Both the position numbers and the translations under genes were made by a program. Shown here in pieces: positions 46,530-58,194 of a stretch of 64,000 bases of DNA (positions are counted from its first letter, which is position 1; every line of letters begins with the position of its first letter). The notes beneath the pieces were generated by a model. It made no database searches. It saw only the letters and a list, made by a program, of their open reading frames with translations, and was not told the DNA's origin. Where the stretch lies: contig NW_006921533.1 in the NCBI RefSeq assembly GCF_000340215.1, forward strand, positions 1,658,192 through 1,722,191, in the 5' to 3' direction. This DNA is from Pseudocercospora fijiensis CIRAD86. Lineage: Eukaryota > Ascomycota > Dothideomycetes > Mycosphaerellales > Mycosphaerellaceae.

Positions 46530-47687
46530 ATGGAGCAGCTCAAACACGCCGCCGAGCAGACCAAGGTTGTTGTCAAGTTGCCGTCGCAATGGGTCAGCAT
46601 GTACGGCGACTTCATCACCAAGAACGCGGGCGCGGTCGGCCAGGTCGAAGGCGCATTACGTTCGTTGACTTATCTGGTGCCTGGAGGACTGTCGCATGCT
46701 GATATCACGTCTGAATCGCTCAACGCCGGTGTTCAGGTGCTCGCACTGTATCATGATAATCTACTTTCGAGAGCGCTGGCGCAATCATTACGATCACGAC
46801 CCCGGCATCAGAGCCCGCACACTCGCTATACGAGGTTCTACTCCCAGAAGAGCCCGACTTATCGAAGAACGGCGACGACGCTGCAGATTGTGCAATATAC
46901 GGAATTGTTGTTGGAAATGATGGCAAAGAGGAAAGGCGAGAAAGCAAGATGGAGGCTTGTGGTCATACTGGAAAGCGTTAAAGCACTTTGCAGACTCATC
47001 CTTATGCGCTTGACGAACTCAAGGCCCCTGCTCACGCCGCCATTACCCGAGCGTGAGATAATCGAGGACAAGACACCGCAAGAAGAGGAGGAGCTTCAGA
47101 GTCCTCTGTCAGAGCCGTCCGTCGCTGGCAGCGAGCAGTGGACCATGCCACGAACGTCTCTGACATTGCCACCCTTGCCCAACTCGGATGACATATCTTC
47201 GTATCTCCTTTCCAAAGTCCTCACAGCGGACGACATTAAGCCCCCAAAAGCCTTGGTGCATCGAACTTCTGGATTCGGAGAGGTTGCGGAAGTCATGTTC
47301 ATTCTCCGGCCTGTCATATATGCTGCAGCAATGGCGTACTGGTCGCAGAGGGAGAAAGGAAAGGGCAAAGCAGACTGGAGACCGTGGTTGCTTGGAGTCA
47401 GCATTGAATACGGCGCACGGCAACTCGCGAAGCACGATCTCGGGACGAGACGACCTGGTGGCACTCGCGGCCTCACGCAACTTGAGCGCGAGGAGCTCAA
47501 GAAGCGAGGCTGGTCGCTCGCGTGGTGGGGCATGCGCGGCGCTTTCTACGAGAATGTCACGCGTGGTGTTATTCGTGGTTTCGCATCGAAGCTGAAAGGC
47601 AAGCCGCTCCTGGACATGGTCGGAAATTTTGTGGACGACTACGAGTTCCTATGGGATCAATACTACTTTCCTACGGCGACGCTATGA
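46530..47687 (+). CDS. PEX16: peroxisomal membrane biogenesis protein Pex16
   Basis: Single-exon protein of 385 residues. Characteristic Pex16 blocks are near the N-terminus (GALRSLTYLVPGG), centrally (VQYTELLLEMMAKRKGEKAR, WRLVVILESVKALCRLI) and C-terminally (LRPVIYAAAMAYWSQRE; WGMRGAFYENVTRGVI). Pex16 acts at the ER and peroxisome in the biogenesis of peroxisomal membranes, with Pex3 and Pex19. Two moderately hydrophobic helices fit its membrane association. The residue 170-225 region is Pro/Glu-rich and variable. Baker's yeast lacks PEX16, so this gene also supports a filamentous ascomycete host. Confidence 0.92.
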   Translation: MEQLKHAAEQTKVVVKLPSQWVSMYGDFITKNAGAVGQVEGALRSLTYLVPGGLSHADITSESLNAGVQVLALYHDNLLSRALAQSLRSRPRHQSPHTRYTRFYSQKSPTYRRTATTLQIVQYTELLLEMMAKRKGEKARWRLVVILESVKALCRLILMRLTNSRPLLTPPLPEREIIEDKTPQEEEELQSPLSEPSVAGSEQWTMPRTSLTLPPLPNSDDISSYLLSKVLTADDIKPPKALVHRTSGFGEVAEVMFILRPVIYAAAMAYWSQREKGKGKADWRPWLLGVSIEYGARQLAKHDLGTRRPGGTRGLTQLEREELKKRGWSLAWWGMRGAFYENVTRGVIRGFASKLKGKPLLDMVGNFVDDYEFLWDQYYFPTATL

Positions 47688-48243
47688 GGTGGGTGACGTC
47701 TTCACTGGAGCGATGTCGTATTTTGGGGCTCTCTTGCGCACTTTTCTCTATGTTCTGATCTTCTTGTGATTTAGCGAGCGTTATGTGGGAACCGCGGGCA
47801 GCATGAGTGCGCCCTGCTGGAGGGAGAGATACCTGTGTTTTGTACCATTACATCAGCTGCGGCCTCTTTGACCTGTGGGCGCGCGAAGTTCAGGCTTCTT
47901 TGTTGACAGCACAAGGACTGTTGAAGTCCTTTGACGAAATCCATCATGTTTCGAGACTTCATTCACACCGTCACATGAATCATCGCCTGCGGTTCTCTGA
48001 GCTAGACGTGACGCATGTTCTGAGTCGCGAAGCTGCTGACACATCCGCCGTTAAGCTCGTGACTGCTTCCTGACCCAAACTGGCGCCCCGCCATTCAAGC
48101 TGCTCCACGTCCATCTTCTGCCGCCTACGAGCTTCCACTCACATTCCTTACACAACCTACGACACAACACTTCATCTTCGCCACGATCTCGTACGCCGCA
48201 ACAACAAACACATCTAAGCTCATCACACAAAGACACCGCCAAC
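47688..48243. other. intergenic spacer
   Basis: About 555 bp between PEX16 and ATG8 (both plus strand), including the ATG8 promoter and a pyrimidine-rich leader just before the start. Confidence 0.5.
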
Positions 48244-49435
<1,192 letters not shown>

Positions 49436-49691
49436 ATGTCGACTCCATACCTCATCTCGAGGTAGGGTTCAGCTGTAGTTTGAATACGTTTGACGTGGAC
49501 TAACATCAGATAGAGCCATAGACCCGATCTTTGCTGTGACGGTGGGCATCACTGCGGCAGCTGTCCGAATCAATCGCGAGGAGAAAGAGAAGGGCAGGAG
49601 TACGGAGGAGACGATCGATGCGTTGAAGCGGAGGACAGCTATGGTGTTTGGTGGCGATAAGAGTGCGAAGGAGACGGAGAAGATTGCATGA
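49436..49691 (+). CDS. NCE101-like small protein (non-classical export protein 1 family)
   Basis: Exons 49436-49461 and 49514-49691 give 67 residues. The 52-nt intron (GTAGGG donor, GACTAAC branch, ATAG acceptor) joins MSTPYLISR to AIDPIFAVTVGITAAAVRIN, then REEKEKGRSTEETIDALKRR. One membrane helix near the N-terminus followed by the charged INREEKEKGR block is the hallmark of the NCE101 family, tiny fungal proteins named from a yeast screen for leaderless secretion. The biochemical role is unknown. The first exon is 26 nt, so the gene is easily overlooked. Confidence 0.8.
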
Positions 49692-50145
49692 GGATATTGA
49701 AACTGGTGCAATGAGGTGCGCCAGCCAGAAAGGCCTGCATCCGGAGAACGACATCTATCCAGCGCTCAGCCTTGAGTGTTAGGCGAGCGGCTTTGCGCCG
49801 GATTCGACTTCCTGTGCTTTAATTTGCGAGAATCAACCAGTGCTGGGGAGGGCGGGAAAGCTCAATCGCTCTCCAAGAGTGTATTCGCAATGGCTTCCGA
49901 AAATCTTCACGACATGCCTGGAACAAACATGGCCACGCCTGATAGTTCTTGATTTCAAAAGCTCATGCCTAGTAGCTTCTCTGAGGAAGACAGAATCGCG
50001 AGGGCGTGCTAAGCAAAAAGAAATGGAAGGAATGATGTTTGCCATGGTTCATCAGCATTCACAGAATATGGGATTTCATACATGACATATAGAGGCAAAT
50101 TTGACACCCAGAAACTCTTCCAGCTCATGTCCATCAGAGTCCACA
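49692..50145. other. intergenic spacer
   Basis: About 450 bp, including the first (TTG-starting) unit of the 45-bp tandem repeat described for the next gene. No other feature recognised. Confidence 0.45.
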
Positions 50146-50733
50146 ATGGCACCCAAAAACTCCTCCGGCCCATCGTCATCAAAGTCCACAATGACGCCCA
50201 AAAACTCTTCTGGCCTCTCGCCACCAAAGCCTACAATGACACCCGCAGAAAAACTTGCCCAAAATGCTCCCCAACTGAAATCCCACTTCGACCAAGCCAT
50301 CCAAGCTGGCCGTCCAAACCTCCTCACTCCAGTATCCCTGCCAGACGCACATGCTCACACCCTCGCTTGCTACCTCCGCGACATGGTCATTGACCGCAGA
50401 TTCGTCTATCTCAAAGGCCGCAACAAGCTTCAAGATCTCGGCATTGAACTTCAAAGCGAACACGAATTCCCTGGGGATCGTGGTTATCCGACCTCGCACG
50501 AGGATCTCGTGTACCCGATGGCCTCAGATCGCGCCGGAAGTTATGCTATGATGATGTTACAACAGGTTGTGGGGTTTAATCAGAGTATTGTGACTATTGA
50601 GGCTCATCTTGAGCAGTTGAGGATTCAGAGGGAGATGCAACAAGGACAGCAGGAAGGGCAGCAGAAAGGAAAGCAGCCGGCAGGAAAGCAGCAGGAGACG
50701 GGTGGTCAGGCGAATGCTCAAGAGGAGCAATGA
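50146..50733 (+). CDS. hypothetical protein with N-terminal 15-residue repeats and Gln-rich tail
   Basis: Single-exon protein of about 195 residues from 50146. The N-terminus lies in imperfect 45-bp tandem repeats (50101-50235), each encoding a version of M(T/A)P(K/R)NSSG-SSxKST. Each junction supplies an in-frame ATG (50146, 50191, 50236), so the start is ambiguous; 50236 would remove the repeats. The middle (about 50-150) looks folded (HTLACYLRDMVIDRRFVYLK). The tail is a helix followed by Gln/Gly-rich sequence (QREMQQGQQEGQQKGKQPAG). No known domain. Confidence 0.6.
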   Translation: MAPKNSSGPSSSKSTMTPKNSSGLSPPKPTMTPAEKLAQNAPQLKSHFDQAIQAGRPNLLTPVSLPDAHAHTLACYLRDMVIDRRFVYLKGRNKLQDLGIELQSEHEFPGDRGYPTSHEDLVYPMASDRAGSYAMMMLQQVVGFNQSIVTIEAHLEQLRIQREMQQGQQEGQQKGKQPAGKQQETGGQANAQEEQ

Positions 50734-51167
50734 GAGGGTGGGCATGAAAAATCGAGGCCTTGGGAATTGTGAGCTCACAATTCGGCAAGTCAGAAATTAA
50801 GCGTGCACATCTTGAAAAGCATTACCGTGTGCTATATCACCGTCAGAATGCAATTGTGAGTGATGAATGTGGCAAGAATCATGGCCTTCCCATGATGTGC
50901 AGTTGCAATGTTCACTGCGTATGACTGACTCTATTTGACGGCTGCAAGCACGTCGTGGCGTCTTGAAATCGCAGACGTGAAACTCTCTGCTCGCTTGGAA
51001 TCTCAAGATGAAGTCTGGGCCATTCCTCCACTGGAAGGGCCCGTCGACCATCTTGTGCGTGTTGCAATGTTGCAGCAACTTCAATACAGATCCATTGCTC
51101 GGCAGTTCCGTGGGACGGTCGAAATTGTAGGCTGGGTGCTTCGTGTCGTAACATTCGTGCAAGTCTG
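50734..51167. other. intergenic spacer between convergent genes
   Basis: About 430 bp between two genes transcribed towards each other. A 121-codon minus frame (50797-51162) was judged spurious. Confidence 0.45.
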
Positions 51168-52256
51168 CTACGCCATGTGCAGTGTTCTTATGTGCTCGCC
51201 AGTCCGCGTACGCTTCCTTGATGGCCTCTGGGAAGACGTGCCGGCAAAGGATTCGACATCGACTTCAGGCACGCTGGCTAAGCTAGCTGTGCTGACATTT
51301 CTGGTATGTCCACACAAAGGCGTACGAGGTTGAGTTGACCCTTCGACGGTAGGCCAAATTGTGCTTACATCACCACTAAGGTGGTACGAAGAGTGCTGGC
51401 TGGTGAGAAAGTAATCGTTGTCCGTTTGTCCAAGTGAAAAGGAAGTAGGTCGAGTACCGTTTTGCGATACAGGACCAGCTCCGTCCCGACTCTGGACATG
51501 TCGTTGTGTCAAGCTGCCGCTACTTCCAGGCCTCAGTGACGCTCTGGATAGAACGGGGCTCATGCTCCGACTGCTCCTTCTGCTGGTGACACGACTTGGA
51601 CCGTCCTCTGGAGACTGTCCGCGACTTTCGGGAGGTTGTGCTTGCTCGAGGGTTCGAGAAAAAGCGTGTGCCATCCATACAAGCTGCTCATCGTCGCTCT
51701 CATCCAGACGAATGGCATCTGGGCTGTCGTAATTGATGGCTCGAAGCGTTTGAGTCGAGCTGGAGGAAAGTGGCGTAGGCTTGGCCAAGGGTCGTGGTGG
51801 ACTTTTCAGAGCATAGCCTGCCGTTCCATAGGCCGATTGAGCATGAGCTCCGAAGCTTCGATTCTTAAATTCTTCAGGTGTGACCAGACCGCATGCCCTT
51901 GCTTCTTGCCACCGCCGTTCTTCCGCGGGCGACAGGGACCGCTGCGAGGAGTGTGTGTCGTGGATCGATGCAGCGACGCCTCGCACACAAGTCGATATGC
52001 AGTTGACAGCCCACACGGCCATTTCGTACCAAGCGGCCCAGGGAAGAGCGATGGGATCGGTACTTCGAGCTGGCAAGCATACAGCAGCAAGAAGGGGTGT
52101 GATGGGGAACATGAGAAGCAGAGCAAGGCTCAGCAACCACAGCACGGTCACGAACATACAGACGTAAACAGTGGCTTCCAGCAGACCAGTGATGGATTTG
52201 ATCCGGATCTCGCGTCGTCCATTGGCACTGTACCGCAAGATACCCGACTTATCCAT
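51168..52256 (-). CDS. hypothetical two-helix membrane protein with disordered Ser-rich tail
   Basis: Single-exon protein of 362 residues. A membrane segment is clear at about residues 30-65 (VYVCMFVTVLWLLSLALLLM, FPITPLLAAVCL); a second hydrophobic stretch covers about 72-92. The remaining 260 residues are polar, Ser/Arg/Pro-rich and probably cytosolic, with short motifs such as RRSSRSMSPVLSRASLR. No enzyme or transporter domain is seen. It diverges from the TatD gene across a 254-bp spacer. Confidence 0.65.
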   Translation of the reverse strand: MDKSGILRYSANGRREIRIKSITGLLEATVYVCMFVTVLWLLSLALLLMFPITPLLAAVCLPARSTDPIALPWAAWYEMAVWAVNCISTCVRGVAASIHDTHSSQRSLSPAEERRWQEARACGLVTPEEFKNRSFGAHAQSAYGTAGYALKSPPRPLAKPTPLSSSSTQTLRAINYDSPDAIRLDESDDEQLVWMAHAFSRTLEQAQPPESRGQSPEDGPSRVTSRRSSRSMSPVLSRASLRPGSSGSLTQRHVQSRDGAGPVSQNGTRPTSFSLGQTDNDYFLTSQHSSYHLSGDVSTIWPTVEGSTQPRTPLCGHTRNVSTASLASVPEVDVESFAGTSSQRPSRKRTRTGEHIRTLHMA

Positions 52257-52322
52257 CTTCTCGTCCCGGGAATTCTCTCTAGAGACTCTGTGCTATTCTA
52301 CACTGTAGAAAGGATGTCTCCA

Positions 52323-52357
52323 CCTCCGCCTCCGCCTCCGCCTCCGCCTCCGCCTCC
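52323..52357. repeat. CCTCCG hexanucleotide microsatellite in a divergent promoter
   Basis: Nearly six perfect copies of CCTCCG in the 254-bp spacer between the divergent starts at 52256 and 52511. The run is pure C/T/G on one strand. Its position makes an effect on transcription or leader length possible; this is inference. Confidence 0.85.
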
Positions 52358-52510
52358 ACGAAGACCACTCGGAACGCGATATCCCGGCAGAATAGAACTA
52401 CTGTATGGACATGAGTCAGCATTTCCACGTGATTACTCGGCCTCATCTTGGGTCCCGTCGGTCGCGGTCGCCTGCTCCTCGTCCTTCAAATCATCACAAC
52501 GGAATCAAAG

Positions 52511-53764
52511 ATGGCCGAAAGGACCGAAAAGAGGCACGAGGAGGGCTTTCCGTGGCACCTGGGCGTGTTCGACGCGCATTGCCATCCCACAGACACTCTT
52601 TCTACCCTGCAGTCAATTCCTTCCATGCGAGCAAAAGTCTTGACAATCATGGCGACAAGAGCACAAGACCAGCACCTGGTTGCGAACGCCGCCGATCAAT
52701 ACGGCCTTACAGAGCAAGACATAGACGACACCACGATGGACTGGAGGTAAATCACGGAGTCAATGCCGCTTCTGCTTGGCTGTCATGGGTACTGAAAAAC
52801 TGCCAGCAAGCAGCATAGAATTATCCCAGCGTTTGGCTGGCACCCGTGGTTCTCTCACCACATGTATGATGAGAGTGAATATGGAGGCGTCAATCCCCTC
52901 AATTCGGAGCAAAAAGCTGCTCACTATCAATCTGTATTGATACCAAAGTCGAATGATCGGGATTTCCTCGATACATTCCCCGACCCGAGGCCATTGGGTG
53001 AATTCATTTCTCAGACACGCCAATATCTACAGAAATACCCTCTAGCACTGGTTGGCGAAGTCGGACTGGATCGTTCGTTTCGGATACCAGAAGCTTGGCT
53101 GCCGGCGGACGTTGAGGAGCGCGATGAAAATTTGACTCCGGGCGGTCGTGAAGGCCGCCGTCTTAGTCCATATAGAGTCAGCATGGATCATCAGAAGAAG
53201 GTACTTTCTGCACAGCTTGCACTTGCTGGTGAGATGGGAAGGGCCGTATCATGTCACGGCGTTGCAGCTCATGGCATCGTCTATGAGACCGTCGCGAAGA
53301 CCTGGAAAGGGCACGAGCTTAAGCCTCTTTCCAAACGGGCTCGAAAAGAACAGGAATCTGCAGCAAGACGTAATGCTGGTGATGAGGATCACGATGACAG
53401 TCCTCACCAAGAAACTGGACCAAGATCATACCCCCCAAGACTGTGCCTTCACTCCTACTCCGGACCCGCAGAGACCGTGAAGCAGTATATTGACTCTAGG
53501 GTACCGTGCGAGATCTTCTTCTCATTCAGCACGACGATCAATTCCTGGTCCGAAGATGGAAATGGGAAGGTTGAAGCTGCCGTACAAGCAGTGCCAGATG
53601 ACAGAGTACTGGTGGAGAGCGACCTGCACACAGCTGGCGAGCGTATGGACCAATATCTGCAAGAAGCCGTTGAAAAGATATGTCATATCAAGGGATGGGA
53701 GCTGAAAGACGGCGTGATCAGACTCGGCCAGAACTGGAGGAGATTCGCATTTGGTGAAGACTGA
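52511..53764 (+). CDS. TatD-family metal-dependent nuclease (Scn1-like)
   Basis: Exons 52511-52746 and 52807-53764 give about 397 residues. The donor GTAAAT is clear; the acceptor at 52806 was chosen, but one at 52817 (CATAG) also keeps frame. The TatD metal-site motifs are in order: FDAHCHPTD (HxH), [25 protein letters not shown] and VESDLHTAG. It is longer than bacterial TatD (about 260) because of a basic insert (residues about 240-285, [20 protein letters not shown]). This fits the fungal Cut9-interacting Scn1 group. The family acts as 3'-5' DNA exonuclease or endonuclease. Confidence 0.88.
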
Positions 53765-54180
53765 GTCTGTTCATTGAAAGCAAGCGCTTTGATGCTGTCG
53801 CTCCTAAAATTCAGTACAGTGCTCAAGACATCCTCTGGAGCAAGCACCGAGCTGGAAGTCATGGATAAAGGCGTGCTCGATGGGAGCGACGAAAGCTTGG
53901 GCGGCTAGCTGACTGGCGATACTCGCGGTAGTATGGAGACTCTCGAAGTGTCACTCCCAGGGCCGCAACCGGTCTCAAAGAATGGCGTGGCAGTCTCGCT
54001 ATGCAAGCGCTATTGATGCCGATATCTCCCGCCACGTCTCGTCTAGCTACCGGGTTGAGCTGGTAGCTGCAAACGCAAGTCTTTTCATCCGTGCTATTGT
54101 ATCAATCAGTCAGTTTCAAGATTTACAAGAACTTCCCTGGACTCACTTGTGCTTCCTGAGAAAACAGCTTCCTGGATATC
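53765..54180. other. intergenic spacer
   Basis: About 415 bp. A plus frame from 53982 might hold an upstream exon of the next gene, but no convincing splice pair was found. Confidence 0.4.
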
Positions 54181-55107
54181 ATGGCTGTCCTGCTTCAGAT
54201 GGCCTCAAAGCAGATGCAAGGTCGCGCCACTTTCGACGTTGGGAAATTGAGCAGCACCCAAGATGGCTACCACTTCACCATCGAGCATGCCTCACCAGGT
54301 TTCGAAGCGCCATAACTCCTCGTGGTTTGCGGTAGAGCAACACAGAGACAAGACGGTGAGATTGTATCAGAAGTGTGGAAGGCGTTCACAGTGCCCGCCA
54401 GAGCTGAGCCAACAAAAGCCAACCCTCATTCCACTAAAGGCACTGTTTCTGCTGGGATGTTGGCTCCATCCGGCGATGCAGATGTGAGGATTCCAGCACT
54501 CTCACCGCAGCCAACCTCTGTCCCGCAACTACAGCCAAGAGCGCAGCCAGGATCACGACCAACGCCAGACAGCCGCCAGAAGGCGAAGACCACAACAGCA
54601 AGAAAGCACGGCCAGATGCCCGAAGATCCTCACGCCTATACCGGCGAAGACTACAAGGACATCGCCGACGCCGAACTTCTCAACGGCTCCATTCACACCG
54701 ACAAGATCTTCGGCGACTTCGCTGGACGAATCGCCAAGGCATGTGGCAGTGACAAGAAAATCCAACAGAAAATCAACTCCTTGCGAGTGAATACCGAGGG
54801 CCAGCAAGCACTGAAAAGCAAGAACTGGTTCACTAAGCGGCTATCACTCTGGTATGAACGCAAAGCTTCGGATAGCAATGGCGAGTTCACGAAAAGCGAG
54901 TTCGAAGCCAAGTTTCTTGAGGAGCGATATGGTCGTCCAGTTCCTTCGGTACGACTGAACAACCAAGGACAGTACAAGCCCGGTGCGAAGCTGAGTGCGC
55001 AAACGCTGGCGAAGCGCAACAGCTCGGCTTCAGCGGATGGTGCGAGCGACGAGGGCGAATTTCCTGCTGAGATGGCATCTCGTAAGAAGAGAAGCTTTCG
55101 GAAGTGA
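54181..55107 (+). CDS. unidentified protein gene with an in-frame TAA
   Basis: One reading frame runs from the ATG at 54181 to the TGA at 55105-55107 and is interrupted once by TAA (54313-54315). Sequence on both sides looks coding: QDGYHFTIEHASPGFEAP before and LLVVCGRATQRQDGEIVSEV after. No in-phase intron with acceptable signals removes the stop. After the stop come a Pro/Thr/Gln-rich linker and a helical domain of about 110 residues (YTGEDYKDIADAELLNGSIH; WFTKRLSLWYERKASDSNGE). The end is basic (ASRKKRSFRK). No family was recognised. If the stop is real, translation could start at an internal ATG (54457), leaving the C-terminal domain. Confidence 0.5.
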
Positions 55108-56606
55108 GCAGCGGCGTGAAGCTGCAAAAGACAGTATGGAAGATTTCGAAGATTTCGAATAAATGATTAAGTGAATGAAATATAGGAGATGATAAATGAG
55201 CGATGAGATATGAAACATGCTACACAAGATGATATGGAACATGGGTGATGAATGATACCCGACGGCATGAGATACGAGTTTACGAGACTGTGATGTACTT
55301 TTAGGTGTCTGCAATACACGTGTGCGTTTCATTCATCCTTTTCTTACTTCCACACGATGTATGTTTGCTTCCCACTCACCTTGCGTCCCAACGCCGTGCG
55401 ATGGGCGCCTCTCCAGGGTGACTTAGGGGAGTAGGCGTAAAGATGAGTTGCACAATGAGCAAGTGAGGCACGACCGTGTCACATTCATGGAGCGCCTCCG
55501 CCACAGAGCAGCAAGCTCCGGGCAGAGATGTCGAGCTCTGATGAGTAGATGAGCGGCAGCACGGTGTGGAGTACAATTTAAGTATACAGCCACGTGCTTC
55601 ACTTGTTCGTGCTGTGCAAGCTAACGCCTTTGCGTCAATCGGTGCATTAAGGTCGTGAATTAATCTCCATCGTTGAGAAGTGTCGTAGCGGATATATCGG
55701 CGCCTCTTTGTGGGATGCGAAATCATTGAGTAGTAGGGCTTCGCATCTCGCTCGCGCTCGGATGCCACCTTCTCATTCCCATGATCTCAACCGCGAGATT
55801 CGGTATAGGTTCATCATGGCCTTTAATAATGCCCTAAAGCATAGAGTTGAACTCACGTCTCTGGTACGTCCGGAAGGCTGCCGGTACTTGTGGCAGGCTG
55901 AGCCATAAAAAGCTCAACGCAGGGCGTGAGGATCAACATGCGCAAAAGCTTTTCGACTCGCTTCCCGTAAGACGCCGTAGAAATCCGATAGGGCTCTTCG
56001 ACCAAATGAATGCTGAACTTCGTAAGCAAAGACGAGTGACTCGTCGCCAATGTGACCTCATGGCATTCACGTGTGTTTTTGCGGCCCTAGATCCCAATAT
56101 TGCACTGCATCAGCTAATGGTGCAGTGTTGTATGTGGTCAGTGGAGGGCTTCGGTCCGGTAAGACCACTAAGCTTGTGGCTGCTCCGCCTTTATTGCTGA
56201 CCGTGCATAGGCCTTGCAGCAAACTGCTCATGATGCTTCCTTTCCTGATGAAAACAAGCGATAACTTGCTCTGACCAGTGCTTATTGCGAGTAGACCTCA
56301 TCTCTATTGCTCCTACTCGTGTCGAGCGAGTCCTCGTGGCTCGCTCCTGCGTTTACTCCTGAGTGTCACGCTGATGTGCCGCCAATAGCCTGGTGTGATT
56401 CAGAACCAAAAACTTGTTGGTCTCGAAAGACACCTCAGGCGAGATATCTGACAACGCAAAGTTCTTTTGGAGCGGTGGCCTTAGTTCAGCCACACCGGTA
56501 CGTGATGGGCTGAGCATGAATTGTCATTTGGGCAACCACGGTATATGAACTGCAAGAAGTAGCCTTTCCACAAGTTTTGAGCGGTTTCTTTTTTGATCTC
56601 TCTACA
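55108..56606. other. long gene-poor stretch
   Basis: About 1.5 kb. An AT-rich tract with repeated GAT/GATGA steps follows the preceding gene (55140-55270). Near 56130-56170 one frame reads an isolated P-loop-like GGLRSGKTTK, but the surrounding frames are broken and no gene could be built; it may be decayed coding sequence. Confidence 0.4.
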
Positions 56607-57745
56607 ATGTCCCTAATCCTGTTCCTCTGGTCTGTCACAGCTCTGCTTTGCAGTGGCGTAAGCCTGGAGAGGAGAGCACCTCAATTCGGAGCGGGTAGCG
56701 GTCATGGCGGAGGCTCTGGATGTCCATCTGTCTGGACGCAGATAGCTTCTGATCTGAGGTTGGACTTTGCTGGATGCAACGACCTGGCCAGATCAGCGAT
56801 TCGATTCGCGTTCCATGATGCGGCTGGCTACTCTGTAAAGAACCCAACCTATGCCCCAGCGTCTGGCGGCGCGGACGGCTCGCTACTGTTGAATGATGAG
56901 GAGATATCTCGGCCAGCGAACAACCCTTTGAAGCAGAATTACCGGGATAAATATCTCCTTGCGAAATACAACCAGTAAGTCGTTTCCGGCAGTCGGTGGG
57001 TCAGAGTCACTGATATATCACTTTATCCCCCAGATACAAATCGAACGGCATCTCCGCTGCCGATCTCGTGCAATTCGCTGGTAGTGTAGGCACCCGAAGT
57101 TGCAGAGGCGGCCCGATTGTGAGAACGGTGAGCAGATCTGATCTTTGCTCCGCCGAAATCAGATGCTAATTAATCGCAGGTGGTCGGACGAAACGATAGC
57201 ACAACAGCAGCACCAGACGGCCTCCTTCCAAACGCTTTCGGTCCAGGATCGGACGCAGACACACTACTCGCACTTTGGGCCGACAAAGGTATCAGTGCCA
57301 GAGAGCTGGCAGCACTCATGGGAGCGCATTCCACGTCCAGATCTTTCAGTGAAGAGGCGAATGGCATTCCAGCTGGAGGTTAGTCAGGTATGCTGCAAAT
57401 TAAAATTGTGCTCAAGCTCATCAGCGCAACAGGACCACAGGACTCCACTCCAGGAGTTTGGGATGTCACATATTACCGTCAAGCACAAGAACGGAGGAAT
57501 CCTCCAGGGGTGTATCGTTTCAACTCGGATGTGAACCTCGCGAATGCTTCGGCCACTGGTCCCTCGTTCACGCAATTCGGCCGCAATCAAGGTTCGTTCG
57601 ATATTGATCCAGAAAGGGCATGCGCTGACGTGGGGTAGGCTTGTGGGCGAATGAGTTTTCGGCTGCGATGGCTAAGCTGAGCGTGGCTGGCATACCAGCA
57701 AGCACAGTGGCAGGATTTGTAGACTGCACGTCCTTGATATTTTGA
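56607..57745 (+). CDS. secreted haem peroxidase, fungal class II type
   Basis: Five exons: 56607-56974, 57034-57127, 57180-57378, 57433-57591 and 57639-57745, 308 residues. Residues 1-18 form a signal peptide and a dibasic LERR site may end a propeptide. The distal haem site is RFAFHDAAGY (Arg66, His70), the proximal site is LAALMGAHSTS (His204), and Ca-site-like GGADGSL is present. The C-terminal exon (GLWANEFSAAMAKLSVAG, VDCTS) joins in frame only through a 47-nt intron with GCTGAC and GTAG; without it the frame stops at 57638. Such enzymes oxidise phenolics using hydrogen peroxide. Whether it acts on lignin, manganese or small phenols was not determined. Confidence 0.85.
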
Positions 57746-58194
57746 GAATTTGATCACCATTTGTGTGAACTGCTCCGCTCTCGGCATTTGTCGTGTATCC
57801 ACATGCTCCTCACTATGCCGCCATATTATGGCTTGGATGCGAATGACGAGATGCTGGACCAGCGCGTCAGCCGTGACACGCTCTGTGATTGAGAGAGATA
57901 CAGGATATAATCAGGTGGGAACTCCCGTGCCGAAGTCTCGTATGTCTGGAGATGTGTAGACGTGAAGGTGAGATGTCTGCGCGAAAGAAGCGAGAGCAGC
58001 GTGAAGACCTCGGGAGGGACCGCAGAACGCGCTAGTGAGGATAATCCCTGCTCGAGCCGCGTGCCTAAAGCTTGCGATATGTGTTCAACTCGACGGGGCT
58101 TCACCAGGCATCGACTCCGAACGCATTGTGCCATCGTGCCCTTGTGCCCTTGTGCCATTGCTGAGCAATCAACAAGTTTTAACAGATAGCGGCC
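57746..58194. other. intergenic spacer
   Basis: About 450 bp between the peroxidase and the Yip1-family gene, both plus strand. A TGTGCC-type short repeat lies near 58133-58157. No gene recognised. Confidence 0.5.

Noticed and set aside
50797..51162. 121-codon minus frame between convergent genes
   Set aside because: Rich in His/Cys/Arg with no domain, and overlapped by a longer plus frame that also lacks support.
56100..56280. P-loop-like GGLRSGKTTK in one plus frame
   Set aside because: An isolated Walker A match with broken frames on both sides. No helicase or AAA motifs follow in any consistent frame.
57592..57638. Apparent frameshift and early stop in the peroxidase
   Set aside because: Explained by a 47-nt intron with a GCTGAC branch site and GTAG acceptor, which restores the family C-terminus in phase.
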